A stretch of DNA of 64,000 nucleotides from an uncultured Chlorobiaceae bacterium (GTDB taxonomy: Bacteria; Bacteroidota; Chlorobiia; Chlorobiales; Chlorobiaceae), in NCBI GenBank assembly GCA_903994525.1, contig CAJEXW010000006.1:1-64000 (forward strand), in the 5' to 3' direction. Both the position numbers and the translations under genes were made by a program. Below, piece by piece: positions 26,585-35,389 of the stretch (its first letter is position 1; the number at the start of each line of letters is the position of its first letter). The notes under the pieces are model-generated. The model made no database searches. It saw only the letters and a program-made list of their open reading frames with translations, and was not told the origin of the DNA.

Positions 26585-27853
26585 ATGGTATTTTTGACCT
26601 CTATAAAACCTGCTTTATGGATCGCTCAGCGATTCAGCTTTGCACGCAAACGGTTCAGGATTATCAATGTCATTTCGGCGATCAGTCTGACCGGAATTAT
26701 TGTTGGTGTCTGTACTCTGCTGGTGGTTATGAGCGTTTTAAATGGCTTTCAGAAACTTGCCCGCGATCTTTTTGTGACCATTGACAGCCCAGCCCAGATT
26801 ATTCCCTTTGATGGCCGATCGATCACCGTGCCAGCAACTCTTCTGCGGGCGATAAGAGCGATTGAGGGAGTCTCTTCCGCAGAGCCGTACGCAGAAGGTG
26901 AGGCGATAATAGTGACAGGAGATAAAAGTGAATTGGTTGTGCTCAAAGGGCTTGGTGATACGGCACACCAGCGTTTGATTTTTCAGAGCAGGGCAAAACA
27001 TCCTTTATTTACCAGGGAATCTATCGCGGTTGGAGAGATACTTGCCTATCGGACAAACCTGTATCGTTCCCGTCAGGTAAAACTTTTCAGTCCAGAACTG
27101 ATTTCTCTGGGCCTCGAATCGTTGTCGCAGCCTTACCTGATGCCAGCGCTCGGTATCCCTCAAACAACAGTATCATCACTCTTTTCTTTGCAAAAGCTGT
27201 TTGATGATCATTATATCCTCACCTCGGACCATTTTGCCCAAAAAGTTCTTTTGCTTGGCACAGACGAGTACTCTGGCATTGACATCAGAGTAAAAGAGGG
27301 TTACTCTTCTGTATGGATAAGCAGTCAAGTGCAAAATTTGCTTCTTGAAAGCCGACTCAATAAAAAATGCAGGGTGCGCTCTCTCGAAGAGAAATACAGT
27401 AATATTTTTGCTGTCATGCAGCTTGAAAAATGGGCAAGTTTCAGTATTCTGATGCTCATCGTTCTTGTTGCTGTACTGAGTCTGACAGGAGCCCTTGCTA
27501 TGACAGCTATCGACAAGCAAAGAGAGCTTTTTTACCTTCGCTGTCTGGGGATGGAGAGACTGCAATGTATGGCAATCTTTATCGCCCAGGGGGGAGCAAC
27601 AGGAGTTGTCGGTGCTTTTGCTGGAACTATTCTTGCATGGAGTATTTGCAGGCTCCAGGAGCTCTACGGTTTTGTCAAGCTTCCTTCAAAAAGTGCCTTC
27701 ATCATTGATGCGTATCCCGTTGATATGCAAACTGGAGACTATTTTGCCGTTTGTATAACGGCAATCTTGCTCTCCCTGATTGTCAGCCTCTACCCTGCAC
27801 GAAAAGCCGCGTTGATTGCATCTCATCGCTCTTCTGATCTGAAGACAAACTAA
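26585..27853 (+). CDS. LolC/E-family ABC transporter permease (second copy)
   Basis: 422 aa with the same architecture as the upstream gene: ALWIAQRFSFARKR, TM1 with TGIIVGVCTLLVVMSVLNGFQKL, periplasmic domain, and three TMs with KQRELFYLRCLGMERLQC. The pair would form a LolCE heterodimer. Last gene of the 23.1-27.9 kb row. Its final 71 bases overlap the 3' end of the GNAT gene on the other strand. Confidence 0.88.
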   Translation: MVFLTSIKPALWIAQRFSFARKRFRIINVISAISLTGIIVGVCTLLVVMSVLNGFQKLARDLFVTIDSPAQIIPFDGRSITVPATLLRAIRAIEGVSSAEPYAEGEAIIVTGDKSELVVLKGLGDTAHQRLIFQSRAKHPLFTRESIAVGEILAYRTNLYRSRQVKLFSPELISLGLESLSQPYLMPALGIPQTTVSSLFSLQKLFDDHYILTSDHFAQKVLLLGTDEYSGIDIRVKEGYSSVWISSQVQNLLLESRLNKKCRVRSLEEKYSNIFAVMQLEKWASFSILMLIVLVAVLSLTGALAMTAIDKQRELFYLRCLGMERLQCMAIFIAQGGATGVVGAFAGTILAWSICRLQELYGFVKLPSKSAFIIDAYPVDMQTGDYFAVCITAILLSLIVSLYPARKAALIASHRSSDLKTN

Positions 27854-28307
27854 GGGAACTTCTGAACACCAGCATCTCTGATTGGGTGAAACCTTTTGAT
27901 CTATAAAATTGCTGTGCCAGCTCATTATCCCGGTCGGTCAACAGTGTTATACGTTTGACACCATCTTTGCGGGCAAATTCAAGAGCATAATCAATCAGGA
28001 GGGAACCTGCTCCGTGCCCTCGCCATTCAGGCGAAACCACCATATCCTCAAGCAGAGCCACTTTTTCGCCAAGAAAAGTGCTGACTGTAAACAAGAGCAT
28101 GACCATACCCTGGATGACCCCGTCAACGATAAAGACAAAAATTCTGCCCAGCTCGGGATTTTGAATAACCAGAGAAAGTCCTCTGGATTGTGCGTCAATA
28201 TCAGGGATAAATTCATTCTCCTGATTGAAGAGAATTTCGAGAAGCTCTGCGCACCTCGGAATATCTTTCGGAACGGCAGCTCTTATTTCACTAAACTCTG
28301 ACCACAT
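27783..28307 (-). CDS. GNAT-family N-acetyltransferase
   Basis: 174 aa. Motifs of the GNAT fold are clear: EDMVVSPEWRGHGAGSLLIDYAL contains the acetyl-CoA loop (R-G-H-G-A-G), and RITLLTDRDNELAQQFYRSKGF the C-terminal motif. The substrate is unknown. The last 24 or so residues run antisense over the 3' end of the second LolC/E gene. The GNAT fold ends near that point, so the tail may simply be a late stop. Confidence 0.88.
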   Translation of the reverse strand: MWSEFSEIRAAVPKDIPRCAELLEILFNQENEFIPDIDAQSRGLSLVIQNPELGRIFVFIVDGVIQGMVMLLFTVSTFLGEKVALLEDMVVSPEWRGHGAGSLLIDYALEFARKDGVKRITLLTDRDNELAQQFYRSKGFTQSEMLVFRSSLSLSSDQKSDEMQSTRLFVQGRG

Positions 28308-28532
28308 AATTCAATAAAACAGTTACTTGAAGAGAGGCAAAGTGCTTACTTAACCGCTCAAACCCTCAATATTTATAAAAACGTTTGGCGAAAGTGTTGT
28401 TAAATTCAATCAATAGCTGTACAATTCCAAGAAATAGTAATTTATTGATCCCTTCCGAGGCTGCTTTATTATAACGCATTGAGGGATAAATAAGGAAATA
28501 TCATTTCACGAAACAACAGATAACTGATAATT

Positions 28533-29882
28533 ATGATGAAGCGAACTCTCTTCAATACTACAGCTAAACATACCAGCCTCGGCTTTCTTGGCTTGATGGC
28601 CCTATCTTCTTTAAGTCCCGTTGTTGGCTTGAGTGTTTCTGGAAGCACAACTGCTGGTAGCGAAACAGGGAGTGCTAAGGTCTCAAAGTCTCTTCCTCAG
28701 GCCAGAAAAAATAGTAAAACGAAAAAAGTTAAAGTTAAAATTGTTTCTCCTGCTACGACAGCAGAGACATCGACCAAGCCGGTAATTCTGAACTTGACCA
28801 GCAGGCAAAATTCGGAATTACGAAAAGTATTACTCGTTGGAGACTGGGACAAGGCTGTAGAGTATCCCGCATTTATAGAATTTGTGAGGTCTTACACTGG
28901 AAAAAATTTGGAATCAATTGACAGTGAAACTCGAGTGACTATCTGGCCAGAACTTTTGACACACCTCGACAGGGTAACTGTTGCCGATGCCAACTATGTG
29001 TACATCAAACAGGGAGCTGTCAGCGAGGAACTCAAAGGTATTTTTTCGCGGATAGACCACTCAAGAGGCGACTATGACTATTCTGAAGTAAATAGAATTC
29101 TGCAGGTTTTTCGCAACAAGCATAAAGTCATCGGGACAGACTTGGCAAGAATTGATTTTCTGCAAGGTCAAGTTTTTGAGTTGAGAAAAAATTATACAGA
29201 AGCTGAGCGATACTACAAAAATGCCGTAACAAACGACGAAAAAGAGCCTCTTTATGTCTATACCTATGCAAAGTTGCTACAGGTATCGGGCAAATACGCA
29301 GAGTCTGAACTGCTCTATCGGCGCTTGCTTGATATCCGGGTACAACTGTTGGGTAAGGAACATCTTGAGGTGGCCGGAACCCTTAACGATTTGGCCAAAG
29401 TATTAACGGATCAGTCAAAATATTCAGAAGCAGAGCCCTTGTTGCGCCAGGCTCTTACAATTTATGAGGTTCAGTTTGGTAAAGAGGATCCACGGATAGC
29501 TTTTGGACTGAACAACCTTTCGGGACTTTTGAATACACAGGGGAGGTATGCAGATGCGGAACCGCTCTATCGCCGATTGCTGGATCTCCGGGAGAAATCT
29601 CTGGGCAAGGATAACCTTGGAGTTGCCGTGAGTCTGAAAAATTTGGCTGGATTGCTTGATGCCGAGGGCAAGTTTGCTGAATCTGAACCACTCTATCGAC
29701 GTGCTCTTGCGATCGATGAAAGGATTTATGGCAAAGAGCATTCTGAGGTTGCAACCGACCTGAACAATCTTGCTTCATCTCTTAAAATGCAGGCTAAGTC
29801 TGCTGAAGCTGAGCCGCTTTACCGGCGTTCACTTGATATCAGGCAGAAAGCGATGAGCAAGGATCTTAACTTTCAAAAATAG
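28533..29882 (+). CDS. TPR-repeat protein (kinesin-light-chain-like repeats), probably exported
   Basis: 449 aa. The N-terminus has a hydrophobic run (TSLGFLGLMALSSLSPVVG) that may be a signal peptide, followed by a Lys/Thr-rich linker. From about 215 onward come repeats of about 42 residues of the TPR_12/kinesin-light-chain kind, each with a A-E-P-L-(Y/L)-R-(R/Q) core (SEAEPLLRQAL, ADAEPLYRRLL, AESEPLYRRAL, AEAEPLYRRSL). Such scaffolds bind peptides or proteins. The partner is unknown. A stem with AAGCCACTCC and GGGGTGGCTT arms (29898-29939) may end its transcript, though no T run follows. Confidence 0.85.
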   Translation: MMKRTLFNTTAKHTSLGFLGLMALSSLSPVVGLSVSGSTTAGSETGSAKVSKSLPQARKNSKTKKVKVKIVSPATTAETSTKPVILNLTSRQNSELRKVLLVGDWDKAVEYPAFIEFVRSYTGKNLESIDSETRVTIWPELLTHLDRVTVADANYVYIKQGAVSEELKGIFSRIDHSRGDYDYSEVNRILQVFRNKHKVIGTDLARIDFLQGQVFELRKNYTEAERYYKNAVTNDEKEPLYVYTYAKLLQVSGKYAESELLYRRLLDIRVQLLGKEHLEVAGTLNDLAKVLTDQSKYSEAEPLLRQALTIYEVQFGKEDPRIAFGLNNLSGLLNTQGRYADAEPLYRRLLDLREKSLGKDNLGVAVSLKNLAGLLDAEGKFAESEPLYRRALAIDERIYGKEHSEVATDLNNLASSLKMQAKSAEAEPLYRRSLDIRQKAMSKDLNFQK

Positions 29883-30007
29883 AAAGGTCGTCATGAAAGC
29901 CACTCCAGAAGGGAGATATAATACCTCCGGGGTGGCTTCCTGATATTGTCACATCTTCTTGCTGCAACAGATTTATTCCTCTATAAACAAAATTACCTTA
30001 CCATCAG

Positions 30008-30649
30008 ATGGACGCATTCTGGCTCTCACTGGTTATGATTTTTTTAGCTGAACTTGGTGACAAAACCCAGCTTGTTGCCTTGACACTTGCAACCTGTTAT
30101 AATACCAGTGTTGTGTTATGGGGCATTTTCTGGGCGACACTTGCCATTCACGTTTTTTCAGCGGGTATTGGATGGTTTATTGGTGACAAATTGCCGACAG
30201 ACTGGATTAAATTTGTTGCAGGCATTGCCTTCATTGTCTTCGGATTCTGGACACTCCGTGGTGACTCGCTTGATGAGGATGAACAGAACTGTAAAACTGG
30301 CATCAACCCCTTCTGGCTTGTTTTTTCAACCTTTTTTATGGCCGAACTTGGCGATAAAACCATGCTTTCCACCATTACGCTTGCCTCAACTCACCCATTT
30401 TTGCCGGTCTGGCTCGGTTCAACCATAGGTATGGTCATTTCTGATGGTCTGGCAATTATTGCGGGCAAAATGCTCGGGGCAAGACTGCCCGAAAATAGTA
30501 TTAAAATCGGGGCAGCCGTGATTTTTTTCCTCTTTGGCATCTTCAGCATGTATGAAGGCGGAGCGCATTTCGCACCTTACCTTTGGGCTCTAGCTGTCGC
30601 CTTGATTGCCTTGACGGGTTACATTTTTCTGCGTAAACCTTCATTATGA
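30008..30649 (+). CDS. GDT1/TMEM165 (UPF0016) family cation transporter
   Basis: 213 aa with six predicted TM helices in two inverted halves, each with the family signature E-x-[16 protein letters not shown] near the start and [12 protein letters not shown] at about residue 110. Family members export Mn2+ (MneA) or exchange Ca2+/Mn2+ for H+. In phototrophs they affect Mn/Ca handling. No Mn riboswitch is evident upstream. The last 6 bases overlap the 3' end of lgt on the other strand. Confidence 0.92.
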   Translation: MDAFWLSLVMIFLAELGDKTQLVALTLATCYNTSVVLWGIFWATLAIHVFSAGIGWFIGDKLPTDWIKFVAGIAFIVFGFWTLRGDSLDEDEQNCKTGINPFWLVFSTFFMAELGDKTMLSTITLASTHPFLPVWLGSTIGMVISDGLAIIAGKMLGARLPENSIKIGAAVIFFLFGIFSMYEGGAHFAPYLWALAVALIALTGYIFLRKPSL

Positions 30650-31486
30650 GCGAGAAGATGGCCTGGTGGCAAAGAAGATGCCGATTCCACCAATCATCAT
30701 AAGAAAACAGAGCACCTGGCCCATAGAAAAGTTCAGCAAGACAAAACCAAGCTGAGCGTCGGGCTCACGAAAAAACTCAATAAAAAAGCGGACAAAGCCA
30801 TAGCCGAAAAGATAGAGCGCTGAGAGAGAACCGGTGTTGTTCTCTCTCCAGCGCAGCAGCCAGAGCACAACGAACAGGAAAATCCCCTCAAAGAAGGCTT
30901 CATAAAGCTGTGAAGGGTGGCGAAGCTGGTGCGTAGGCGCAAGTGGAAAGTACATGCCAATCGCTGATTCAGTTACCCTGCCATACAGTTCACCGTTAAT
31001 AAAATTGCCAATACGTCCAAAGGTATAACCCAGAGGAATGGCTGGAATAAAGAGATCAAATGTCTCAAAGAATAATTTTTTTCTTGATCGGGTAAATGCA
31101 AAAAGAGCAACGATAACACCAATCACTCCACCGTGATAGGACATTCCGGAAATACCGGAAAAACGACACCCCCCGGGAGTAAAGCTCCAGGGAGAGAGAG
31201 TTCCGAGTGGATCGGAAAGGAGGAAGTTTGTTCCATAAAAAAGGATATAGCCGAGACGACCACCCAAAACAACACCAACCATTGCCCATGTGAGAACATC
31301 CCCAACAAGTGCGGGCTCAAAAGGGAGCTTTTCAGACTTGATGCGATAGACGGTCAGGAGATAGACAATACCAAATGCGACAACATACATCATCCCATAC
31401 CATCGAAGCGCAAATGTTCCGACGGAAAAGATCACAGGATTCATCTGTGAGGGGAGATGTTGCCACCAAAATAAAAAATCATTCAT
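30644..31486 (-). CDS. lgt: Prolipoprotein diacylglyceryl transferase
   Basis: 280 aa, seven TM helices. Signature [12 protein letters not shown] and the Lgt block [14 protein letters not shown] (with the essential Arg and Asn) are present, plus [14 protein letters not shown]. Transfers diacylglycerol from phosphatidylglycerol to the lipobox Cys in the inner membrane. The window encodes several lipoproteins and two LolC/E permeases that depend on this step, though they are not in one operon with it. Confidence 0.95.
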   Translation of the reverse strand: MNDFLFWWQHLPSQMNPVIFSVGTFALRWYGMMYVVAFGIVYLLTVYRIKSEKLPFEPALVGDVLTWAMVGVVLGGRLGYILFYGTNFLLSDPLGTLSPWSFTPGGCRFSGISGMSYHGGVIGVIVALFAFTRSRKKLFFETFDLFIPAIPLGYTFGRIGNFINGELYGRVTESAIGMYFPLAPTHQLRHPSQLYEAFFEGIFLFVVLWLLRWRENNTGSLSALYLFGYGFVRFFIEFFREPDAQLGFVLLNFSMGQVLCFLMMIGGIGIFFATRPSSRS

Positions 31487-31596
31487 GGCGCTGTTTTTTT
31501 TATGAAACTATTGTATGAGATTAAAATATAGTTAACTTAAAATCTTGCACTTTTCTGTGTTGTGTTTCTACCCATTAACATACAAATATCGATAGT

Positions 31597-32793
31597 ATGG
31601 CTAAGATACTTGAAGGGCCAGCCATGAAGCTATTCAACAAATGGGGCATTCCTGTGCCAAATTATGTTGTTATCATGGATCCCGACCGCCTTGCGCAACT
31701 TGGGGAAGCTAATAAATGGTTGAGAGAATCAAAACTCGTTGTGAAAGCTCATGAGGCGATCGGCGGGCGATTCAAACTCGGACTGGTGAAGCTTGGATTG
31801 AATCTTGATGGTGCCGTTGAGGCTGCGAAAGAGATGATCGGACGTGAAATCGGGACTGCTGTCGTTCGTCAGGTCATTGTTGCTGAGATGCTTGACCACG
31901 ATGAGGAGTATTATCTCTCCATTGCCGGCAACCGTGATGGAAGTGAACTGCTTTTGTCGAACAAGGGTGGAGTTGATATTGAGGATAACTGGGATACTGT
32001 CAAAAGGATTTTTATTCCGATTGATGAAAATCCAAGTGTCGAACGAATCACCGAGGGGGCCATTGAAGCTGGATTTGCTGGCGAAATTGCTGAACGTGTT
32101 GCAAAAATTGCATCCCGTCTCATACTCTGTTTCGACAACGAAGATGCTCAGTCTATCGAAATTAACCCGCTTGTCATTCGCAAGAGCGACATGCGCTTTG
32201 CAGCGCTTGATGCAGTCATGAATGTTGACTGGGATGCCCGTTTCCGCCATGCTGACTGGGATTTCAAACCGGTTTCAGAGATTGGACGTCCATTTACAGA
32301 GGCTGAACAGCAGATTATGGATATCGATGCCCGCATCAAGGGATCGGTCAAGCTGGTTGAAGTGCCTGGTGGAAACATCGCTCTTTTGACTGCAGGTGGC
32401 GGTGCTTCGGTTTTCTACTCAGATGCAGTTGTGGCCAGAGGCGGCTCAATTGCAAATTATGCAGAATACTCGGGTGATCCACCGGACTGGGCTGTTGAGG
32501 CTTTGACCGAGACCATCTGTATGCTGCCCAACATTAAACACATTATTGTTGGTGGCGCTATAGCCAACTTTACCGATGTCAAGGCGACCTTCAGTGGCAT
32601 TATCAATGGATTCCGGGAAAGTAAATCGAAGGGGTACCTTGAAGAGGTAAAAATTTGGGTTCGACGTGGTGGCCCGAATGAAACCCAGGGACTTGCCGCA
32701 ATGAAACAGTTACAGGAAGAGGGATTTGATATTCATGTGTATGATCGCAGTATGCCAATGACCGATATTGTTGATCTTGCCCTGAATTCATAA
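31597..32793 (+). CDS. aclB: ATP-citrate lyase, AclB subunit (ATP-grasp part)
   Basis: 398 aa, corresponding to the N-terminal half of animal ATP-citrate lyase. The ATP-grasp domain comes first (VVKAHEAIGGRFKLGLV), then the citrate/CoA-ligase-like part with LLTAGGGASVFYSDAV and the HIIVGGAIANFTDV block. With AclA it cleaves citrate to oxaloacetate and acetyl-CoA at the cost of ATP, the diagnostic step of the reverse TCA cycle in green sulfur bacteria. aclA follows after 61 bases, the known Chlorobium order. Confidence 0.95.
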   Translation: MAKILEGPAMKLFNKWGIPVPNYVVIMDPDRLAQLGEANKWLRESKLVVKAHEAIGGRFKLGLVKLGLNLDGAVEAAKEMIGREIGTAVVRQVIVAEMLDHDEEYYLSIAGNRDGSELLLSNKGGVDIEDNWDTVKRIFIPIDENPSVERITEGAIEAGFAGEIAERVAKIASRLILCFDNEDAQSIEINPLVIRKSDMRFAALDAVMNVDWDARFRHADWDFKPVSEIGRPFTEAEQQIMDIDARIKGSVKLVEVPGGNIALLTAGGGASVFYSDAVVARGGSIANYAEYSGDPPDWAVEALTETICMLPNIKHIIVGGAIANFTDVKATFSGIINGFRESKSKGYLEEVKIWVRRGGPNETQGLAAMKQLQEEGFDIHVYDRSMPMTDIVDLALNS

Positions 32794-32854
32794 GAGTAAC
32801 TGTATCGCATAAGCCCCAAAGAGAAACTTATAAATTATTAAACCGTAAAGAATC

Positions 32855-34687
32855 GTGAGTATTTTAGCAAACAGGGATACACGAGCGGTCATCATTGGCG
32901 GTGTTGCTGGAGTGAATGCTGCAAGGCGGATGGCCCAGTTTGACTTTCTTGTCAATCGGCCACTGACGGTACGGGCATTTGTCTATCCTCCTGAAGAGGG
33001 TCAGCAAAAGGAGATATACCGTGGTGGTGAACTGAACAACGTTACCGTCTATTCTTCGCTTGGAAAAGCGCTTGAAGAGAATCCTGATATCAATACTGTC
33101 CTGATCTACATTGGTGCTTCAAGGGCCTACCAGTCAGCCAAAGAGGCGCTTGACTCGAAAGGGATCAAGCTGGTAACCATGATCACTGAAGGGGTTCCGG
33201 AAAAGGATGCCAAACGTCTCAGAAAGTATGCTGTTGAGAAAGGTAAAATTTTAAATGGACCATCCTCTATTGGCATCATGTCAGCAGGGGAGTGTCGTCT
33301 TGGTGTTATTGGCGGTGAATACAAAAACCTGAAATTGTGCAATCTTTATCGGCCTGGTTCATTTGGTGTTATTACCAAGTCAGGCGGACTCTCCAACGAA
33401 GCAATGTGGCTTTGTGCCCAGAATGGTGATGGTATTACTTCTGCTGTTGCTATCGGAGGAGATGCCTACCCGGGGACTGACTTTGTAACCTATCTCAACA
33501 TGTTTGAAAACGATCCCGACACCAAGGCGGTTGTGATTGTTGGAGAGGTTGGCGGAACACTTGAGGAAGAAGCGGCTGAGTGGTATGGCAAAGAGATACG
33601 CAGAATAAAGCTGATTGCATCAATCGGCGGAACCTGTCAGGATGTCTTGCCCCAGGGTATGAAATTTGGTCATGCCGGAGCTAAAGAGGGTAAAAAAGGG
33701 CTTGGCTCAGCTCGTTCCAAAATAAATGCTCTGCGTGAAGCTGGCGCAGTGGTTCCCGAAACCTTTGGTGGTTTGAGCAAAGCGATCAAACAGGTCTATC
33801 AGGAACTCCTGAAGAGTGGAGCCATCAAGCCGGAAGCAGAGGTTGATGAAAAAATTCTGCCAACTCTGCCTCCAAGTGTCCAGGAGGTTATGAAGCAGGG
33901 TGAGGTCATTGTAGAACCACTGATTCGCACCACAATCTCTGATGATCGTGGTGAAGAGCCTCGCTATGTTGGTTATGCCGCATCTCAGCTCTGTGAGAAA
34001 GGGTATGGAATTGAGGATGTTATTGGCCTTCTCTGGAACAAGAAGTTGCCTTCAAGAGAGGAGTCTGAGATTATCAAGCGTATCATCATGATCTCGGCTG
34101 ATCACGGACCTGCGGTTTCCGGTGCCTTTGGCTCTATTATCGCGGCTTGTGCCGGAATCGATTTGCCACAGGCCGTCTCGGCAGGTATGACCATGATTGG
34201 ACCAAGGTTTGGCGGTGCTGTTACCAATGCAGGCAAATACTTCAAGTATGGTGTCAAGGAGTATCCGAACGATATTCCAGGGTTTCTGAACTGGATGAAG
34301 CAGAATGTCGGCCCTGTACCTGGTATTGGACACAGAGTCAAAAGCCTTAAAAACCCGGATAAACGGGTGAAATACCTTGTCGAGTATGTCAAAGGTCAGA
34401 CAACACTCCATACACCATGTCTTGACTATGCTCTTGAGGTAGAAAAAATAACAACGTCCAAAAAGGATAATCTTATCCTGAATGTTGACGGAACCATTGG
34501 TTGTATTCTTGTGGATCTTGACTTCCCGGAATACTCACTGAATGGTTTCTTTGTTCTTGCTCGCACCATCGGTATGATTGGTCACTGGATCGACCAGAAC
34601 AATCAGAATTCACGTTTGATCAGACTGTACGACTACCTGATCAACTATGCCGTGAAGGATGAGCGTGAGGTACCGGACAAGCGTTAA
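32855..34687 (+). CDS. aclA: ATP-citrate lyase, AclA subunit (CoA-ligase and citrate-synthase-like part)
   Basis: 610 aa with a GTG start at 32855. The N-terminal CoA-binding/ligase part holds the phospho-His loop GMKFGHAGAKEG (His273). The C-terminal citrate-synthase-like domain follows from about 350, with SADHGPAVSGAF, the GPRFGGAV block and VPGIGHRVKS. Matches the C-terminal half of eukaryotic ACLY. Co-transcribed with aclB and closed by the hairpin at 34711. Confidence 0.96.
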   Translation: MSILANRDTRAVIIGGVAGVNAARRMAQFDFLVNRPLTVRAFVYPPEEGQQKEIYRGGELNNVTVYSSLGKALEENPDINTVLIYIGASRAYQSAKEALDSKGIKLVTMITEGVPEKDAKRLRKYAVEKGKILNGPSSIGIMSAGECRLGVIGGEYKNLKLCNLYRPGSFGVITKSGGLSNEAMWLCAQNGDGITSAVAIGGDAYPGTDFVTYLNMFENDPDTKAVVIVGEVGGTLEEEAAEWYGKEIRRIKLIASIGGTCQDVLPQGMKFGHAGAKEGKKGLGSARSKINALREAGAVVPETFGGLSKAIKQVYQELLKSGAIKPEAEVDEKILPTLPPSVQEVMKQGEVIVEPLIRTTISDDRGEEPRYVGYAASQLCEKGYGIEDVIGLLWNKKLPSREESEIIKRIIMISADHGPAVSGAFGSIIAACAGIDLPQAVSAGMTMIGPRFGGAVTNAGKYFKYGVKEYPNDIPGFLNWMKQNVGPVPGIGHRVKSLKNPDKRVKYLVEYVKGQTTLHTPCLDYALEVEKITTSKKDNLILNVDGTIGCILVDLDFPEYSLNGFFVLARTIGMIGHWIDQNNQNSRLIRLYDYLINYAVKDEREVPDKR

Positions 34688-34710
34688 AATACCAGAAGCA
34701 TCAGCAGCAA

Positions 34711-34756
34711 AAAACAAAAGGCGGAAACAGTGGGTTTTCCGCCTTTTGTTTTTTAT
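34711..34756 (+). terminator. Rho-independent terminator of aclBA
   Basis: AAAACAAAAGGCGGAAA (34711-34727) pairs with TTTTCCGCCTTTTGTTTT (from 34735) and runs into a T tract, 23 bases after the aclA stop. Confidence 0.9.
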
Positions 34757-34927
34757 GTCAGAATATCGGCTGCTTTGCATTATTAGTTTGATATCTACCA
34801 TTAATTCAGTTAAACTTCGTATAGAAGTCAGTCAATGGTTGACTGGTCGCTATTCAAGTAATTTGTGCCTTGGTTACTTGCCGGTATCTCTATCCTATCA
34901 AAGCACATGTACACTGAGAACTATACA

Positions 34928-35215
34928 ATGAATATTTACATCGGTAATCTGGCTTACACTGTTTCTGAAGATGATCTTCGCGATGCGTTTTCCGAATTTG
35001 GAGAGGTCGCTAACGCAAGTATCATCAATGACAAATTTTCAGGCCGCTCGAAAGGGTTTGGATTTGTTGAAATGCCACAAGAGAGCGAAGCCCGTGAGGC
35101 AATTGAATCCATGAATGGCAAGGATTTGAATGGCCGGACTGTGACTGTCAATGAAGCAAAACCTCGTGAGCAGAGACCACGTGAAGAGAGATCACCAAGA
35201 AGGGATCGCTACTAG
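34928..35215 (+). CDS. Small RRM RNA-binding protein
   Basis: Start at 34928 (MNIYIGNLAYTV), where the RRM fold begins; in-frame ATGs at 34865 and 34907 would add non-conserved residues. 95 aa. RNP2 is IYIGNL and RNP1 is KGFGFVEM, followed by a short Arg/Glu-rich tail (REQRPREERSPRRDR). This is the cyanobacterial-type Rbp family found widely in phototrophs and often cold-induced. Single gene with its own terminator. Confidence 0.93.
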   Translation: MNIYIGNLAYTVSEDDLRDAFSEFGEVANASIINDKFSGRSKGFGFVEMPQESEAREAIESMNGKDLNGRTVTVNEAKPREQRPREERSPRRDRY

Positions 35216-35241
35216 GATCTTTTTACAAGACGCTTGATCTG

Positions 35242-35281
35242 AAAAAGCCCCTGAGAATACAAAAGTCCTCAGGGGCTTTTT
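35242..35281 (+). terminator. Rho-independent terminator of the RRM gene
   Basis: AAAAAGCCCCTGAG (35242-35255) and CTCAGGGGCTTTTT (35268-35281) pair perfectly around a 12-base loop and end in T residues. Confidence 0.92.
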
Positions 35282-35330
35282 CTTTGAGCCATTACTTTAC
35301 ATAATATATATTATACAACAAATAATGATA

Positions 35331-35364
35331 TCAAAAAAGCCACGCTTTCGCATGGCTTTTTTGA
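35331..35364 (-). terminator. Rho-independent terminator of the giant adhesin gene
   Basis: TCAAAAAAGCCA (35331-35342) pairs with TGGCTTTTTTGA (35353-35364) around a 10-base loop; on the minus strand it ends in TTTTTT. It lies 26 bases after the stop of the 2416-aa gene. Confidence 0.9.
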
Positions 35365-35389
35365 TGACCGTAAATACTCTCCTAAGCCC

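Noticed and set aside
29960..30007. Mn-sensing yybP-ykoY riboswitch before the GDT1-type gene
   Set aside because: The short AT-rich leader lacks the conserved stem and loop elements of that riboswitch.
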